Positions 55,444 to 63,519 of a DNA stretch of 64,000 nucleotides are shown piece after piece. The DNA is from Shewanella frigidimarina (GTDB lineage Bacteria > Pseudomonadota > Gammaproteobacteria > Enterobacterales > Shewanellaceae). Positions within the stretch are counted from its first letter, which is position 1, and each line of letters begins with the position of its first letter. The DNA lies in the NCBI RefSeq assembly GCF_003797125.1, contig NZ_RKKE01000006.1, positions 1 through 64,000 of the forward strand, read 5' to 3'. Below the pieces are notes generated by a model. That model searched no databases. It worked only from the letters and a program-made list of their open reading frames with translations, and was not told the DNA's origin. Position numbers and translations under genes: made by a program.

Positions 55444-56085
55444 AAGTTGGTATTATCCCCAGGCGCGTTATTACACATCATCTGAGTGAGTTTAAAATCA
55501 ACTCAGCAATGGCTAACGACTCATTATCGAGTTATCAATGTATGCCTATACCCTTATAAAATGTAGTGCTAATTAAGCAAATATCGCGGCAGACTTTTCC
55601 ACTTTTGATCTGAATACGCTTTCATCAGCACCAAAAGCTCACATCAATAACGACAAAAACCGCTGCTCACAGATGAATCAGCAATAAATAAGTGCAACAC
55701 CATGGTATACATCGATGAATGGCAACCAGTAGTTAACATTGTTCATTAATTCAAGTCAGTAGCCTGCGACATTGTGTCGCAGTTTGGTGTTTTTATATTG
55801 TCAGAATGGTTGAGGTTAAGCACACTCATGTGATGGATAACGTCGGAAACATCCCCCGTTTTAATAACTTATATCTAACTGACGTTATCGATTTTTGGTA
55901 CATACTTTGGCGTTGTTTGGTTGATGGCTTTGAGTCGCAATCAAATGTCTACTCAATGCTTGGTGACTTTACTCAGCCTCTATCTGCTATGGGAATGGGG
56001 ATAGCGGCTGATTAAAGGTATCACTTTAAATCTGAATAAGATTATTGGGCCTCTATTGATATAGAGGCCTTTTTTTATGGTTATT
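55444..56085. other. lldE-DUF3307 gene interval with an orphan plus-strand terminator
   Basis: About 640 bp. It holds an inverted repeat CTGCGACA/TGTCGCAG (55764-55771, 55775-55782), a doubtful 69-codon plus-strand frame at 55806-56015 without a ribosome site, and a strong plus-strand terminator at 56048. The lactate permease and D-lactate dehydrogenase genes expected upstream of lldE are missing. Confidence 0.5.
56048..56077 (+). terminator. Strong terminator pointing along the plus strand
   Basis: GGCCTCTAT (56048-56056) and ATAGAGGCC (56061-56069), loop TGAT, followed by eight T. No A-run on the other side, so it is directed to the plus strand although no plus-strand gene is recognised upstream. 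Confidence 0.85.
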
Positions 56086-56898
56086 TCACTTAAATTTTAT
56101 ATCTACACCCAATGAGACTAGCGCCCCAATTAAGGTTGTGATGACAACAGAGATCAGTGAGCCAATCAGTACATACTCAGTCATGCTTCGGTTGGCTGAT
56201 TGATTTAACTCACCAAATCTGAATATCGACTTAGCGGCTAATACAAAACCCACTGCGGCATAGCTGCCCACCAACATAAACGTCAGTATTAATAATCGCT
56301 CTAGGTAACCAATCAACTCGCCACCCGCAACAAGGCCGCTCACATTTGCTGTCTTATCACTAACAGGATCTGTAATAACATCTGTGTCGGTAACGGCGTC
56401 AGTGTCCATTACTGAGTCAACGATGGGATACTTATTCAACACAGCGCCAATTACAATTGAAGTTGGCTTTAGAATGAGTACATAAGCAAACACCACCAAC
56501 ACGCCATCGGAGAAACGTTCATGCTGTAACACTGCCTCCATAGATGCGCCATCTGCAACATGAAAAGCAATCGCTGCCAATACCGAAACATGCAAAGCCT
56601 GATCAATAACAAAGTAAGCTAACTTATCTCCCTTTGGTGTAGTGACCTTCCATAAATCGATAATAAAATGACTTACCGCAACAATAACGATTAAGCAAAC
56701 CGTTGAACGCCAATCAATTCCTAGTGCCATTGCAGGCAGTAATAATGCAACACCTTGTAAAGCCGCGTGAAGGTACAACTCAGGTGAACGGTAAGTGTGA
56801 GCTTTTTTAGCTTCTACCCACCGATCGGTCTGAAGATAAAAGTCACAGATGGTGTGAATTAATAAAAATGGAATGAGCACGCTGAAAAAATCAAACAT
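56086..56898 (-). CDS. DUF3307 membrane protein
   Basis: A 270-residue integral membrane protein of family DUF3307. The conserved FLLIHTICDFYLQTDRWVEA opens the protein (polar H, D, Q in the first membrane region), HFIIDLWKV near residue 80 is a second HxxxD-type motif, and DQALHVSVLA near 100 a third. About six to seven hydrophobic segments are seen, with an acidic threonine/aspartate stretch near 168-185. Function is unknown. It overlaps the SatD-like gene by 8 bp, so the two are made together. Confidence 0.85.
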   Translation of the reverse strand: MFDFFSVLIPFLLIHTICDFYLQTDRWVEAKKAHTYRSPELYLHAALQGVALLLPAMALGIDWRSTVCLIVIVAVSHFIIDLWKVTTPKGDKLAYFVIDQALHVSVLAAIAFHVADGASMEAVLQHERFSDGVLVVFAYVLILKPTSIVIGAVLNKYPIVDSVMDTDAVTDTDVITDPVSDKTANVSGLVAGGELIGYLERLLILTFMLVGSYAAVGFVLAAKSIFRFGELNQSANRSMTEYVLIGSLISVVITTLIGALVSLGVDIKFK

Positions 56899-57541
56899 AC
56901 TTGAGCCCCGCGACTTTCTTTATAAACCGACAATTTAACTCATGGATCAACGGCCAACCAGACGCTTTAAGTGACTTGCTGACAGTGGCTGTAGCCACAT
57001 CAAGCATGTCAGCTAACTCACTAATCGACAAATCCTCATTGGTTCGAAGCATTGGCAACATCACTTCACATTGGCGCGCAGTTAAGTCGTTAAGTTGCTT
57101 ATCAAGGTACTTAAACAGTAAGTCAAAATACTCAGTGAGAGCGATGCTATCGGAGCTAAACAATAATCGGTCATTCTTAAGGCCACTGAGTCCGCGGCCA
57201 GACAGCACAAATGCTTGCCCCATCGACTCCGACACCGACTCACGTAAATCGGCATTTGCCGCAATTGCAAAACTAATCCGGCTATCAAATGCTTTACCAA
57301 GCGCCTTAATACCAATCCGGTATATAACGGTGTATCTCAACGCATTTTCAATATCATGCACGACAGACTGAAACTCATCACCGCGCTCAATACTGTGCGC
57401 ATTTTCGCTATGCCCCTCGCTAATCCATGTCTGGATAGATTTGATCCGTTTAAGTAGTTGCTCAAACTGCGCAGAAGTTAGCTTTGTTGAGTCAACAACA
57501 TCGCCAACAATCACGGCTATAGGTTTATTGGTAGGCTCCAC
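56891..57541 (-). CDS. SatD-family protein with C-terminal HTH
   Basis: A 216-residue protein I place in the SatD family. The N-terminal 130 residues look like a reduced class III cyclase fold: VIVGDVVDSTKL (metal aspartate position), then RGDEFQSVV (second aspartate), RISFAIAANADL and MGQAFVLSGRGL. Residues about 150-205 form a helix-turn-helix (LTARQCEVMLPML, then ISELADMLDVATATVSKSLK). The GTG start at 57541 follows AAAGGAG. Four palindromic sites lie directly upstream. Role unknown; a ligand-sensing autoregulator of the DUF3307 protein is my inference. Confidence 0.75.
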   Translation of the reverse strand: MEPTNKPIAVIVGDVVDSTKLTSAQFEQLLKRIKSIQTWISEGHSENAHSIERGDEFQSVVHDIENALRYTVIYRIGIKALGKAFDSRISFAIAANADLRESVSESMGQAFVLSGRGLSGLKNDRLLFSSDSIALTEYFDLLFKYLDKQLNDLTARQCEVMLPMLRTNEDLSISELADMLDVATATVSKSLKASGWPLIHELNCRFIKKVAGLKYV

Positions 57542-57574
57542 ATAACGCTCCTTTGTTTGCAGACTTAGACCAAT

Positions 57575-57701
57575 TTAGCCAAAAATGGCTAATAATGCAA
57601 GTTTAGCCATTTTTGGCTAATAACGACTAAGAGCATTGATAGCACACAGGCTGATTTAGCCGTTTATGGCTAAAAATAAACATTTAGCCGCTTTAGGCTA
57701 A
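57575..57701. promoter_or_regulatory. Array of four TTAGCC-N6-GGCTAA operators
   Basis: Perfect inverted repeats at 57575-57592, 57603-57620, 57656-57673 and 57684-57701. Arms are invariant TTAGCC/GGCTAA while the six central bases differ (AAAAAT, ATTTTT, GTTTAT, GCTTTA). Sites 1-2 and 3-4 are each 28 bp apart; 2-3 are 53 bp apart. They lie 34-160 bp upstream of the SatD-like gene start, between it and selO. Likely binding sites of its own HTH. Confidence 0.85.
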
Positions 57702-57802
57702 TGATAATATACCAGCCTAATAGTCAGATACGTTGAGATAACAATCCTGACGCAGGTGGCATAAAGCATGACACCAATCAAAGCTGATAGATTATCTCAC
57801 CA

Positions 57803-59569
57803 TTACGACGAGCAGCTTAAATGCGAACATCCACCTACCCCAAAGAACTCAGATGCCTTGAGTCGATAGTATTTGTCTTCAATTTCTTGAGACTGCTCTG
57901 CGTATGGCTGGGTCATCACCTTCTGCAATTCTCGAACAAGTGCATAATTGCCAACACTGGCTTGCTGATAAGCAGGCACCAACAACCACTCGCGTAAAGT
58001 ATATTTAGGGTTAACTCGTTGCATCTGCGCAATAATATCATCACGGTTACGTGGCTGTGCGTCTGCGTCTGCGTCTGCGTCTGCAATAAGCATAGTGCTA
58101 TTGCCCTCGGTGCCTAATAGTGTTTGCCACTGTACTAACCAAGCAGACCAGCGTTGCTCCAACCCTTTTGGCCCTTGCGCTAAGTCTCGATAGAAGCTTT
58201 TAGTCAGTGAACCAATATCATCAGGCAACGACGAAAGCTCTCGGAAAAACAGAGTGTAATCCACTGGGGTTTGCAGCATCAGCGTTTCAAGCTCATTAAA
58301 TAACGCCGCATCAAAAGTGTTAAGCCCAAGCTTGGCCGCCCACATCTGCTCCATCTTTGTTTGCATCTCAGTGGCAAAACCATCGACCAACTGCTGGAGC
58401 TGTTCTAGATAATCTGGTGTAGACATCAATAATGGACTTAATGCGGTGCAAAACATCAAGAAATTACGTTCTGCTGCCACGCTTTGATTCAAAAATGCAA
58501 AATGTTGCCCGCCACCCGTCCATGGTTGATATTGTGGATTGAACACATCGCAAAATCCAAACGGGCCGTAATCGAGCGTAAAGCCACCAGCAGCACAGTT
58601 GTCGCTATTAAAATTGCCCTGACAGTAACCAACACGGATCCAGTTCGCTATCAATGAAGTTAAACGGTTACGGAATTCACGCGCCAGCAAAAGCACTTTT
58701 TGTTCGTTAGTGAGTTTTTGGTCGATAACATCAGCGTATTCACGATCAATTAAATGCAACATCAACAGTTCAAGCTCTGCCATCGCTTGCGGGTGTTCCT
58801 GCGTGCGGGCACGGCGACCAAATAGCTCAAGTTGGCCAACCCGAATAAACGAGGGTGCCACACGTGTTGAAATAGCAACCGCCTCACTAATCATTTGGTC
58901 AGGGTCTTGTGCGTTAGAGCCCTCAGAATACCAAGGCCGCTGCACAGTCTCGGTTTTAGATACATACAAACTCAGCGATCGAGACGTTGGTACGCCAAGC
59001 GCGTGCATGTGTTCTTGCGCGAGAAACTCACGCACACTGGATCGCAGCACAGCGCGACCATCCGCACCGCGGCAATATGGCGTGCGGCCACCGCCTTTAA
59101 GCTGCATTTCCCAGCGTTTATCATTAATCACAGCCTCAAGCACAGAAACTGCTCGACCATCGCCGTAGCCATTACCCGTTCTGAACGGACATTGTTGGAT
59201 GTATTCGGTACCAAAAATGGACAATGCATATCCACACGCCCACCCGACCTTGCTCATTGGCTCTGGAACGTTCGACAGGTCACCAGAGAACATGCCCATA
59301 AAATCGGCAGACTGCGCCATGCTGTCAGCAAAACCCAATTCAGCAAATAAGCTGCTGCTGTGTGCTACATATTCTGGATTTTCAATCAGCGTCGGTTTAA
59401 CAGGAACGTAGTGGCCAGAGAATACTTGTCGCGGCGCGTGGTCGTCGCCATTAGCTGTCGCGTCAGGATCGCTGTTGAGCGTGTCCATCAATGAGTAGTT
59501 GACCAATTTAGCGAGATCGTCGACTGTCTCGACAGTAACGGGAGTTTGCTGGGACAGTTGATTAGTCAT
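57803..59569 (-). CDS. selO: Protein adenylyltransferase SelO (YdiU)
   Basis: A pseudokinase-fold enzyme that transfers AMP to protein hydroxyls (known for E. coli SelO). Family blocks: GNGYGDGRAVSVLE near residue 131, QLKGGGRTPYCRGADGRAVL near 155, GNFNSDNCAAGGFTLDYGPF near 318 and the C-terminal SHLSCSS. At 588 residues it is longer than E. coli SelO (478), partly through insertions and a DADADADA run near 495 encoded by four tandem GCGTCT hexamers. Start ATG at 59569. Monocistronic or loosely linked to the SatD gene downstream. Confidence 0.93.
   Translation of the reverse strand: MTNQLSQQTPVTVETVDDLAKLVNYSLMDTLNSDPDATANGDDHAPRQVFSGHYVPVKPTLIENPEYVAHSSSLFAELGFADSMAQSADFMGMFSGDLSNVPEPMSKVGWACGYALSIFGTEYIQQCPFRTGNGYGDGRAVSVLEAVINDKRWEMQLKGGGRTPYCRGADGRAVLRSSVREFLAQEHMHALGVPTSRSLSLYVSKTETVQRPWYSEGSNAQDPDQMISEAVAISTRVAPSFIRVGQLELFGRRARTQEHPQAMAELELLMLHLIDREYADVIDQKLTNEQKVLLLAREFRNRLTSLIANWIRVGYCQGNFNSDNCAAGGFTLDYGPFGFCDVFNPQYQPWTGGGQHFAFLNQSVAAERNFLMFCTALSPLLMSTPDYLEQLQQLVDGFATEMQTKMEQMWAAKLGLNTFDAALFNELETLMLQTPVDYTLFFRELSSLPDDIGSLTKSFYRDLAQGPKGLEQRWSAWLVQWQTLLGTEGNSTMLIADADADADAQPRNRDDIIAQMQRVNPKYTLREWLLVPAYQQASVGNYALVRELQKVMTQPYAEQSQEIEDKYYRLKASEFFGVGGCSHLSCSS
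58059..58082 (+). repeat. Four tandem GCGTCT hexamers within selO
   Basis: In-frame hexanucleotide microsatellite encoding alternating Asp-Ala. Copy-number change would lengthen or shorten a loop without frameshift. Confidence 0.9.
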
Positions 59570-59830
59570 AGGGATACCTTGTTGTTTGAGTCGAAGGGTT
59601 GTTCACAACTTGATGGTTCATCGTGTCGACGATGATTCGATTTGTTAGATTTCTGGAAGCGGATCTTTTCAGCATATATGTCGAAGGCCTGCGCGGTATA
59701 ATTAGAAAGAGCCTGAGAGAAATGGATGGAACCGACACCCATGGTAACGACTCATTATACTAATGGAAAGCTTAGCTTGCTGCATCTGTAAAATTGATAT
59801 CATGTCATATGATGATCCATCATATCTGCT

Positions 59831-60219
59831 ATGGCCTGCGGCCACTAACGTCGTGGCGCTTCGCCCACACCAGATTTATCAAACTTCGTTTGAATTAGAT
59901 CGCAAGGTTCCACCCTGCACGGGCCAAAAGGGGATCAACAGCAATCCCCTCTTGGATCACCCTTGCCGTTCCGGCAACATTTTCGCTATTTACAAAACAA
60001 TAGCGGCGAAAAAATTGCGACGGAAAGTAATCCAGCTTTTAACTTCATTTGAATCCTGCCTCGGACTTATTCGAAAATGCTAACGCTTACGATGGGGCGT
60101 CCCTTCCCCTCGAAAGCTAGCCTGACATCCATGTCAGGACTCACGCTATTTTCTTCAACGCCCTCAAGTTCAGAGTTGAATCACACCATTTCCAAGTCAA
60201 GAAAACTAACTCGTTTTTG
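59831..60219 (+). repeat. Long inverted repeat, left copy (R1)
   Basis: About 390 bp with blocks that recur inverted at 62511-62846: the outer end (59831-59873, about 43 bp identical), the ATTTTCGCTATTTACAAAA block, the AAAATGCTAACGCTT block, GATGGGGCGTCCCTTCCCCT and its extension, CTCAAGTTCAGAGTTGAAT, and CTAACTC-TTTTTG at the inner end. Between conserved blocks lie hairpins whose stems differ between copies. Confidence 0.9.
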
Positions 60220-60249
60220 CCCCAAAGTGAGTTTGCTATTTTGGACAAA

Positions 60250-60450
60250 TCAAAGTATCGGAGCTTCGCCCACAACAAATTTAGACCGTAGGTTTTCTTT
60301 CAGTATTTCCAAACTGCTTTGGATTAACATCGCAGGATTCCATCCTGCACCGGCCATTGTCAAAAAGCCCTAACAAATCAGATAGGCCATCCGTGGACAA
60401 ACGAAACCTAGCGTGGCATCCATGCCAAGCTCACGGCCTTTTCTCGATGA
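60250..60450 (+). repeat. Degenerate related repeat (R2)
   Basis: Direct-orientation, diverged relative of R1: GAGCTTCGCCCACA, CGCAGGATTCCATCCTGCAC (compare CGCAAGGTTCCACCCTGCAC in R1) and the hairpin TGGCATCCATGCCA (60414-60427) followed by AGCTCACG. Blocks occur in the same order as in R1. Confidence 0.65.
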
Positions 60451-60897
60451 CCTGAATTCAAACTGTAGATCCAAGCTTCTCTTATGGAATTGTTACAAAT
60501 AAAGTTAAACCGAAGAAGCGAAAATTTTCAGGTGTAGATGAGTCAGCGAGTATCCAAAGCAAGGATGCTTTGGTTAAGCCCACATGGAAGTGCTTGCAGC
60601 GTCTCGCTGAATTATCAGCAATAGGCCTGCGGCAGGCAATTGATTAGAGTGAAGTCACGGACCTACTTGAACTACCCAATATAACTTTTATTAAAATATT
60701 GAATTAAAGCTATAAAGTAGATTAAAGTATGAAAACTTAAGGATAAAGTTGGGTAAACTCGAACAGAATCATCGAGCGCACCATTTAGGGAGGATAAAGC
60801 CATTCAATAACATGTGCCTATCAATTCCCCTATAAACATTACTCTGACCAAACTAATTAAAAACCTAGAATTAATTCTACTTTAAATTGGAGCATCT

Positions 60898-61506
60898 GTG
60901 ATTGAAGATGAAGAGTTATTTAAAAATTATTTAATTTACAAGAAAAGTCGAAAGCTCACAGCAGAGGCAGCAAATAGCTATATTGATGATCTCAATAGTA
61001 TAAAAAAGGAAATAAACGTTGATATCACTCGTGATCAATTCAGCCATATTGAAGAAGTTAAAAGTATACTATACGTATTAAAAACACGTATGTCTGATAG
61101 CTCAATTAGGAACTGTCAATCTGCATTAAGGGCATATTTTTGGTTTAATCGTTCCAGCAGTAAAGAATCTGTTTACCCTGAAGAGATTGTTACTTATACG
61201 GAAGGTATGGTGACAAATATAAAGGTCAACAAATACGAAAGAGATATTAATGCTAGGTTAGCCTGCATTGATTATCACAAAGCTATTTGCAAAGTTTGTA
61301 ATTTTAATTTTTCATTGATTTATGGAGCCATTGGTGAAGGTTTCATACATGTTCATCATCTTGTTCCGTTGGCACAAGTCGGTAAGCAATACATTGTAAA
61401 TCCAATAATAGATTTAGTGCCAGTTTGCCCAAACTGTCATGCAATGTTGCACAGGAAGACCCCGCCTTTTACCATAAAAGAATTAATTAGTATAATATCT
61501 GTTTAA
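60898..61506 (+). CDS. HNH endonuclease with SAM-like N-terminal domain
   Basis: A 202-residue protein. The C-terminal half (about 110-195) is an HNH nuclease of the McrA-like type: CKVCNFNFSLIYG, IHVHHLVPLAQVG with the catalytic histidine pair, and DLVPVCPNCHAMLHR, where the four cysteines bind zinc. The N-terminal 90 residues are helical (LTAEAANSYIDDLNSIKK; SIRNCQSALRAYFWF) and resemble the core-binding SAM-like domain of tyrosine recombinases (inference). GTG start after TTGGAG. It lies between two inverted repeats in AT-rich DNA, which suggests transfer. It could be a defence nuclease. Confidence 0.88.
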   Translation: MIEDEELFKNYLIYKKSRKLTAEAANSYIDDLNSIKKEINVDITRDQFSHIEEVKSILYVLKTRMSDSSIRNCQSALRAYFWFNRSSSKESVYPEEIVTYTEGMVTNIKVNKYERDINARLACIDYHKAICKVCNFNFSLIYGAIGEGFIHVHHLVPLAQVGKQYIVNPIIDLVPVCPNCHAMLHRKTPPFTIKELISIISV

Positions 61507-61685
61507 AAATTTAAACTGACGATAAAAACTAATCCCTTTGTTTTTTGTAAATAACTATTCTGCTCTAACTAATTTCAATCCAAAATAAGTTATGCAGGTA
61601 CTAATCAAATGACCAGTGACAATTATCACTACACAAGTCTTTTACTAAGACGTTAGCCGCCTCTAAAATCACTGTTGAAGTAAAT

Positions 61686-62498
61686 ATGGAAATACAAAAA
61701 AAACAAGATTTTTTAAAGATGGATTCCCCTCGAACTGATTTTTGGATGCTGTTCAAAGTTTCCTCATATGAGAGGCTTCTTCAAATGCAAAATGGCCTTT
61801 TGTATATGAATAGTTTGGATTATTTTTCCAATCTGAAAGATGAGGAGTCACTAGCACTCCGTGTTGATGAGCATGAAGAAGTCTATGGTATCTTGAGAGC
61901 TGGCCCAAATGAAAAAGGTTTCTCTACACTAGCTCTTAAACTAGGAAATGGAGAAGAAATAGACCTCGGAGAAGAGGCTATATTGACAGCGAAATTCCCA
62001 AGACCCAAAAATACAATGCTATTTTGCATGGGAGCTCTGGGTGATGGTCAATATGGTGTTATTCCTGGAGAAAAAGATAATCAAATTATATTTGATGAAA
62101 AGTTTCTTGAGTTTGGCTCGCATTTATTACTTATAACTAAGCCCACAGAATTCTCAAGTCGAATAAATGCTGCATTGAGCAAAGAAAGTGATGCGTTCGG
62201 CTCTAAGATTTTTCATGATGGATATGGAATCGTCAACTACATGTCTCTCAAAGGCTATTCTGGTCCAATAGGCTTATACACAAAAGACACTAAATACTCA
62301 TGGCAAATGGAGTTTAGGATCGCTTTTGGTGTTGAGGATCATCGCCTGAATAATAGAGGAGCATTTGAATTTAATATCGGAGATTTATCAGATATAAGCC
62401 AAATAATACCTGTTCAAGCACTCATCGATTTGCCAATGACGGTTAAAAGGAGGACTTATATTGAATTCAGTGATGAGCACGAGCAAATCAGCGGCTAA
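61686..62498 (+). CDS. Unknown protein in the repeat-bounded island
   Basis: A 270-residue soluble protein I do not recognise securely. Its start (DFWMLFKVSSYERLLQMQNG, then LLYMNSLDYFSNLKDEESLA) follows the pattern of a loosely defined group of hypothetical proteins that open with Y/FKxxS...LL..G.LYMNSL.YF and often occur in cassettes and mobile DNA. Later parts (MLFCMGALGDGQYG near 115; KYSWQMEFRIAFGV near 205) are of a similar kind. No signal peptide or membrane segment. Start ATG at 61686. GTTAGCCGC (61652-61660) before it and GCGGCTAAC (62491-62499) at its stop codon are inverted, cassette-like edges. Confidence 0.7.
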   Translation: MEIQKKQDFLKMDSPRTDFWMLFKVSSYERLLQMQNGLLYMNSLDYFSNLKDEESLALRVDEHEEVYGILRAGPNEKGFSTLALKLGNGEEIDLGEEAILTAKFPRPKNTMLFCMGALGDGQYGVIPGEKDNQIIFDEKFLEFGSHLLLITKPTEFSSRINAALSKESDAFGSKIFHDGYGIVNYMSLKGYSGPIGLYTKDTKYSWQMEFRIAFGVEDHRLNNRGAFEFNIGDLSDISQIIPVQALIDLPMTVKRRTYIEFSDEHEQISG

Positions 62499-62905
62499 CA
62501 AGCTTTTGTCCAAAAATGAGTTAGTGCCTGTAACCTATAAATGGATAAATTCAACTCTGAACTTGAGGCCGTTGAAGAAAATGACGTGAGCTGGCCATGG
62601 ACGGCCAGCTAGCTTTCGAGGGGAAGGGACGCCCCATCGGAAGCGTTAGCATTTTCGAGTAAGGCCGAGGCCTATTACAAACGAGATTCAAAGCTGGATA
62701 AATCCCCATGGCGACTTTTCGCAGCTCTTATTTTGTAAATAGCGAAAATGTTGCGGGGCGGCTGGGAGTTCCAAGAGGGAACAGCCGTTGGTTTCCTCTT
62801 GGTCTGGTGTGGGCGAAGCGCCACGACGTTAGTGGCCGCAGGCCATGAAGCAATATCTAAAAACACCCTTTGTCCAAAGTAGGACAAACACCCAACTCCC
62901 CTATT
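62499..62905. other. Repeat-filled gap right of the island
   Basis: About 400 bp, almost entirely the right-hand repeat R3. A 70-codon minus-strand frame at 62675-62887 is a by-product of the repeat. Confidence 0.75.
62511..62846 (-). repeat. Long inverted repeat, right copy (R3)
   Basis: About 336 bp, inverse of R1. Shares the outer end with R1 (43 bp identical, 62804-62846) and inner blocks in the same order. Its hairpins are 62771-62802 (12-bp arms, 8-nt loop) and 62589-62610 (8-bp arms, 6-nt loop). Confidence 0.9.
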
Positions 62906-63445
62906 CTACCGATTATCTGCCGTTGGCTTTTTCAGCAATTTGCGCTGCAAGGTTCTGCGGTGCATGCCCAGTTGGCGGGCAGTTTCTGATACGTTACCAT
63001 TGTTGGTGGCGAGGACTTGTTGAATGTGTTCCCATTCGACCCGTTTGGGGTTAAGTGGTAGTTCTTCAATATCACCATAAGTCATTGTAGTGTCTGGTGT
63101 GACTAATAATGCATTTAATAAGGTTTGGGTGTCGACGGGTTTGGCGAGGTAATTGTCTGCGCCGAGACGGATGGCTTCTACCGCAGTCGCGATGCTGGCA
63201 AAGCCAGTGAGCAATACCATGTGGACGTTGGGTAATAATTGTCTTAACGGTTTAATTAACGACAAACCATTATGTTCAGCCAGTTTCATGTCTAACACGA
63301 TATGCGTTGGCACAAATTGCCTGGCCATTAATAAACCGTCACTGGCGTGATGGCAGGTTTTACACTCAAAGCCATGTTTGCCAAGGCGGCGAGCTAAAAT
63401 GGTCGCTAGGGCTAAATCGTCTTCTATAATCAATAGCTTGTTCAT
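62906..63445 (-). CDS. RegA/PrrA/ActR-type response regulator
   Basis: A 179-residue response regulator. Receiver domain (about 3-118) with D9/D10 and phospho-acceptor D52 in HIVLDMKLAEHNGL, the switch threonine in VLLTGF and K in LAKPVD. A Fis-type HTH (about 135-172, GNVSETARQLGMHRRTLQRK) follows directly, without an AAA+ domain. This layout is that of the redox regulators RegA/PrrA/ActR/RoxR. Paired with the kinase gene upstream (74 bp). Redox sensing is inferred from the family. Confidence 0.93.
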   Translation of the reverse strand: MNKLLIIEDDLALATILARRLGKHGFECKTCHHASDGLLMARQFVPTHIVLDMKLAEHNGLSLIKPLRQLLPNVHMVLLTGFASIATAVEAIRLGADNYLAKPVDTQTLLNALLVTPDTTMTYGDIEELPLNPKRVEWEHIQQVLATNNGNVSETARQLGMHRRTLQRKLLKKPTADNR

Positions 63446-63519
63446 GATGTTCTCAATTCAGCTTGTATTTATTTCAACGTCTGTTTACTTCGACACGCTT
63501 CTATTCGTTTAAAATAGCT

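Larger units (their letters stand above)
59570..60897. other. Repeat-rich non-coding region left of the HNH gene
   Basis: About 1.3 kb without a real gene. It holds repeat R1 (59831-60219), a related degenerate copy R2 (60250-60450) and further hairpins: ATATGATG/CATCATAT (59807-59814, 59818-59825), CCAAAGC/GCTTTGG (60554-60560, 60567-60573) nested in TCAGCGAG/CTCGCTGA (60543-60550, 60603-60610), and GCCTGC/GCAGGC (60625-60637). Frames at 59763-60083 and 60077-60373 are accidental readings of the repeats. Confidence 0.75.

Noticed and set aside
55806..56015. 69-codon plus-strand frame as a gene
   Set aside because: No ribosome site and no recognised sequence; kept only as context for the orphan terminator.
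59763..60373. Two plus-strand frames of 106 and 98 codons
   Set aside because: They read through the hairpin repeats R1 and R2, have no ribosome site, and the inverted copy R3 does not keep the frame.
62491..62525. Complete integron attC site
   Set aside because: Only a GCGGCTAAC edge is seen; the expected second core site with extended palindrome is missing and the span is too short.
62675..62887. 70-codon minus-strand frame
   Set aside because: It is the R3 repeat read in one frame, crossing the repeat end.
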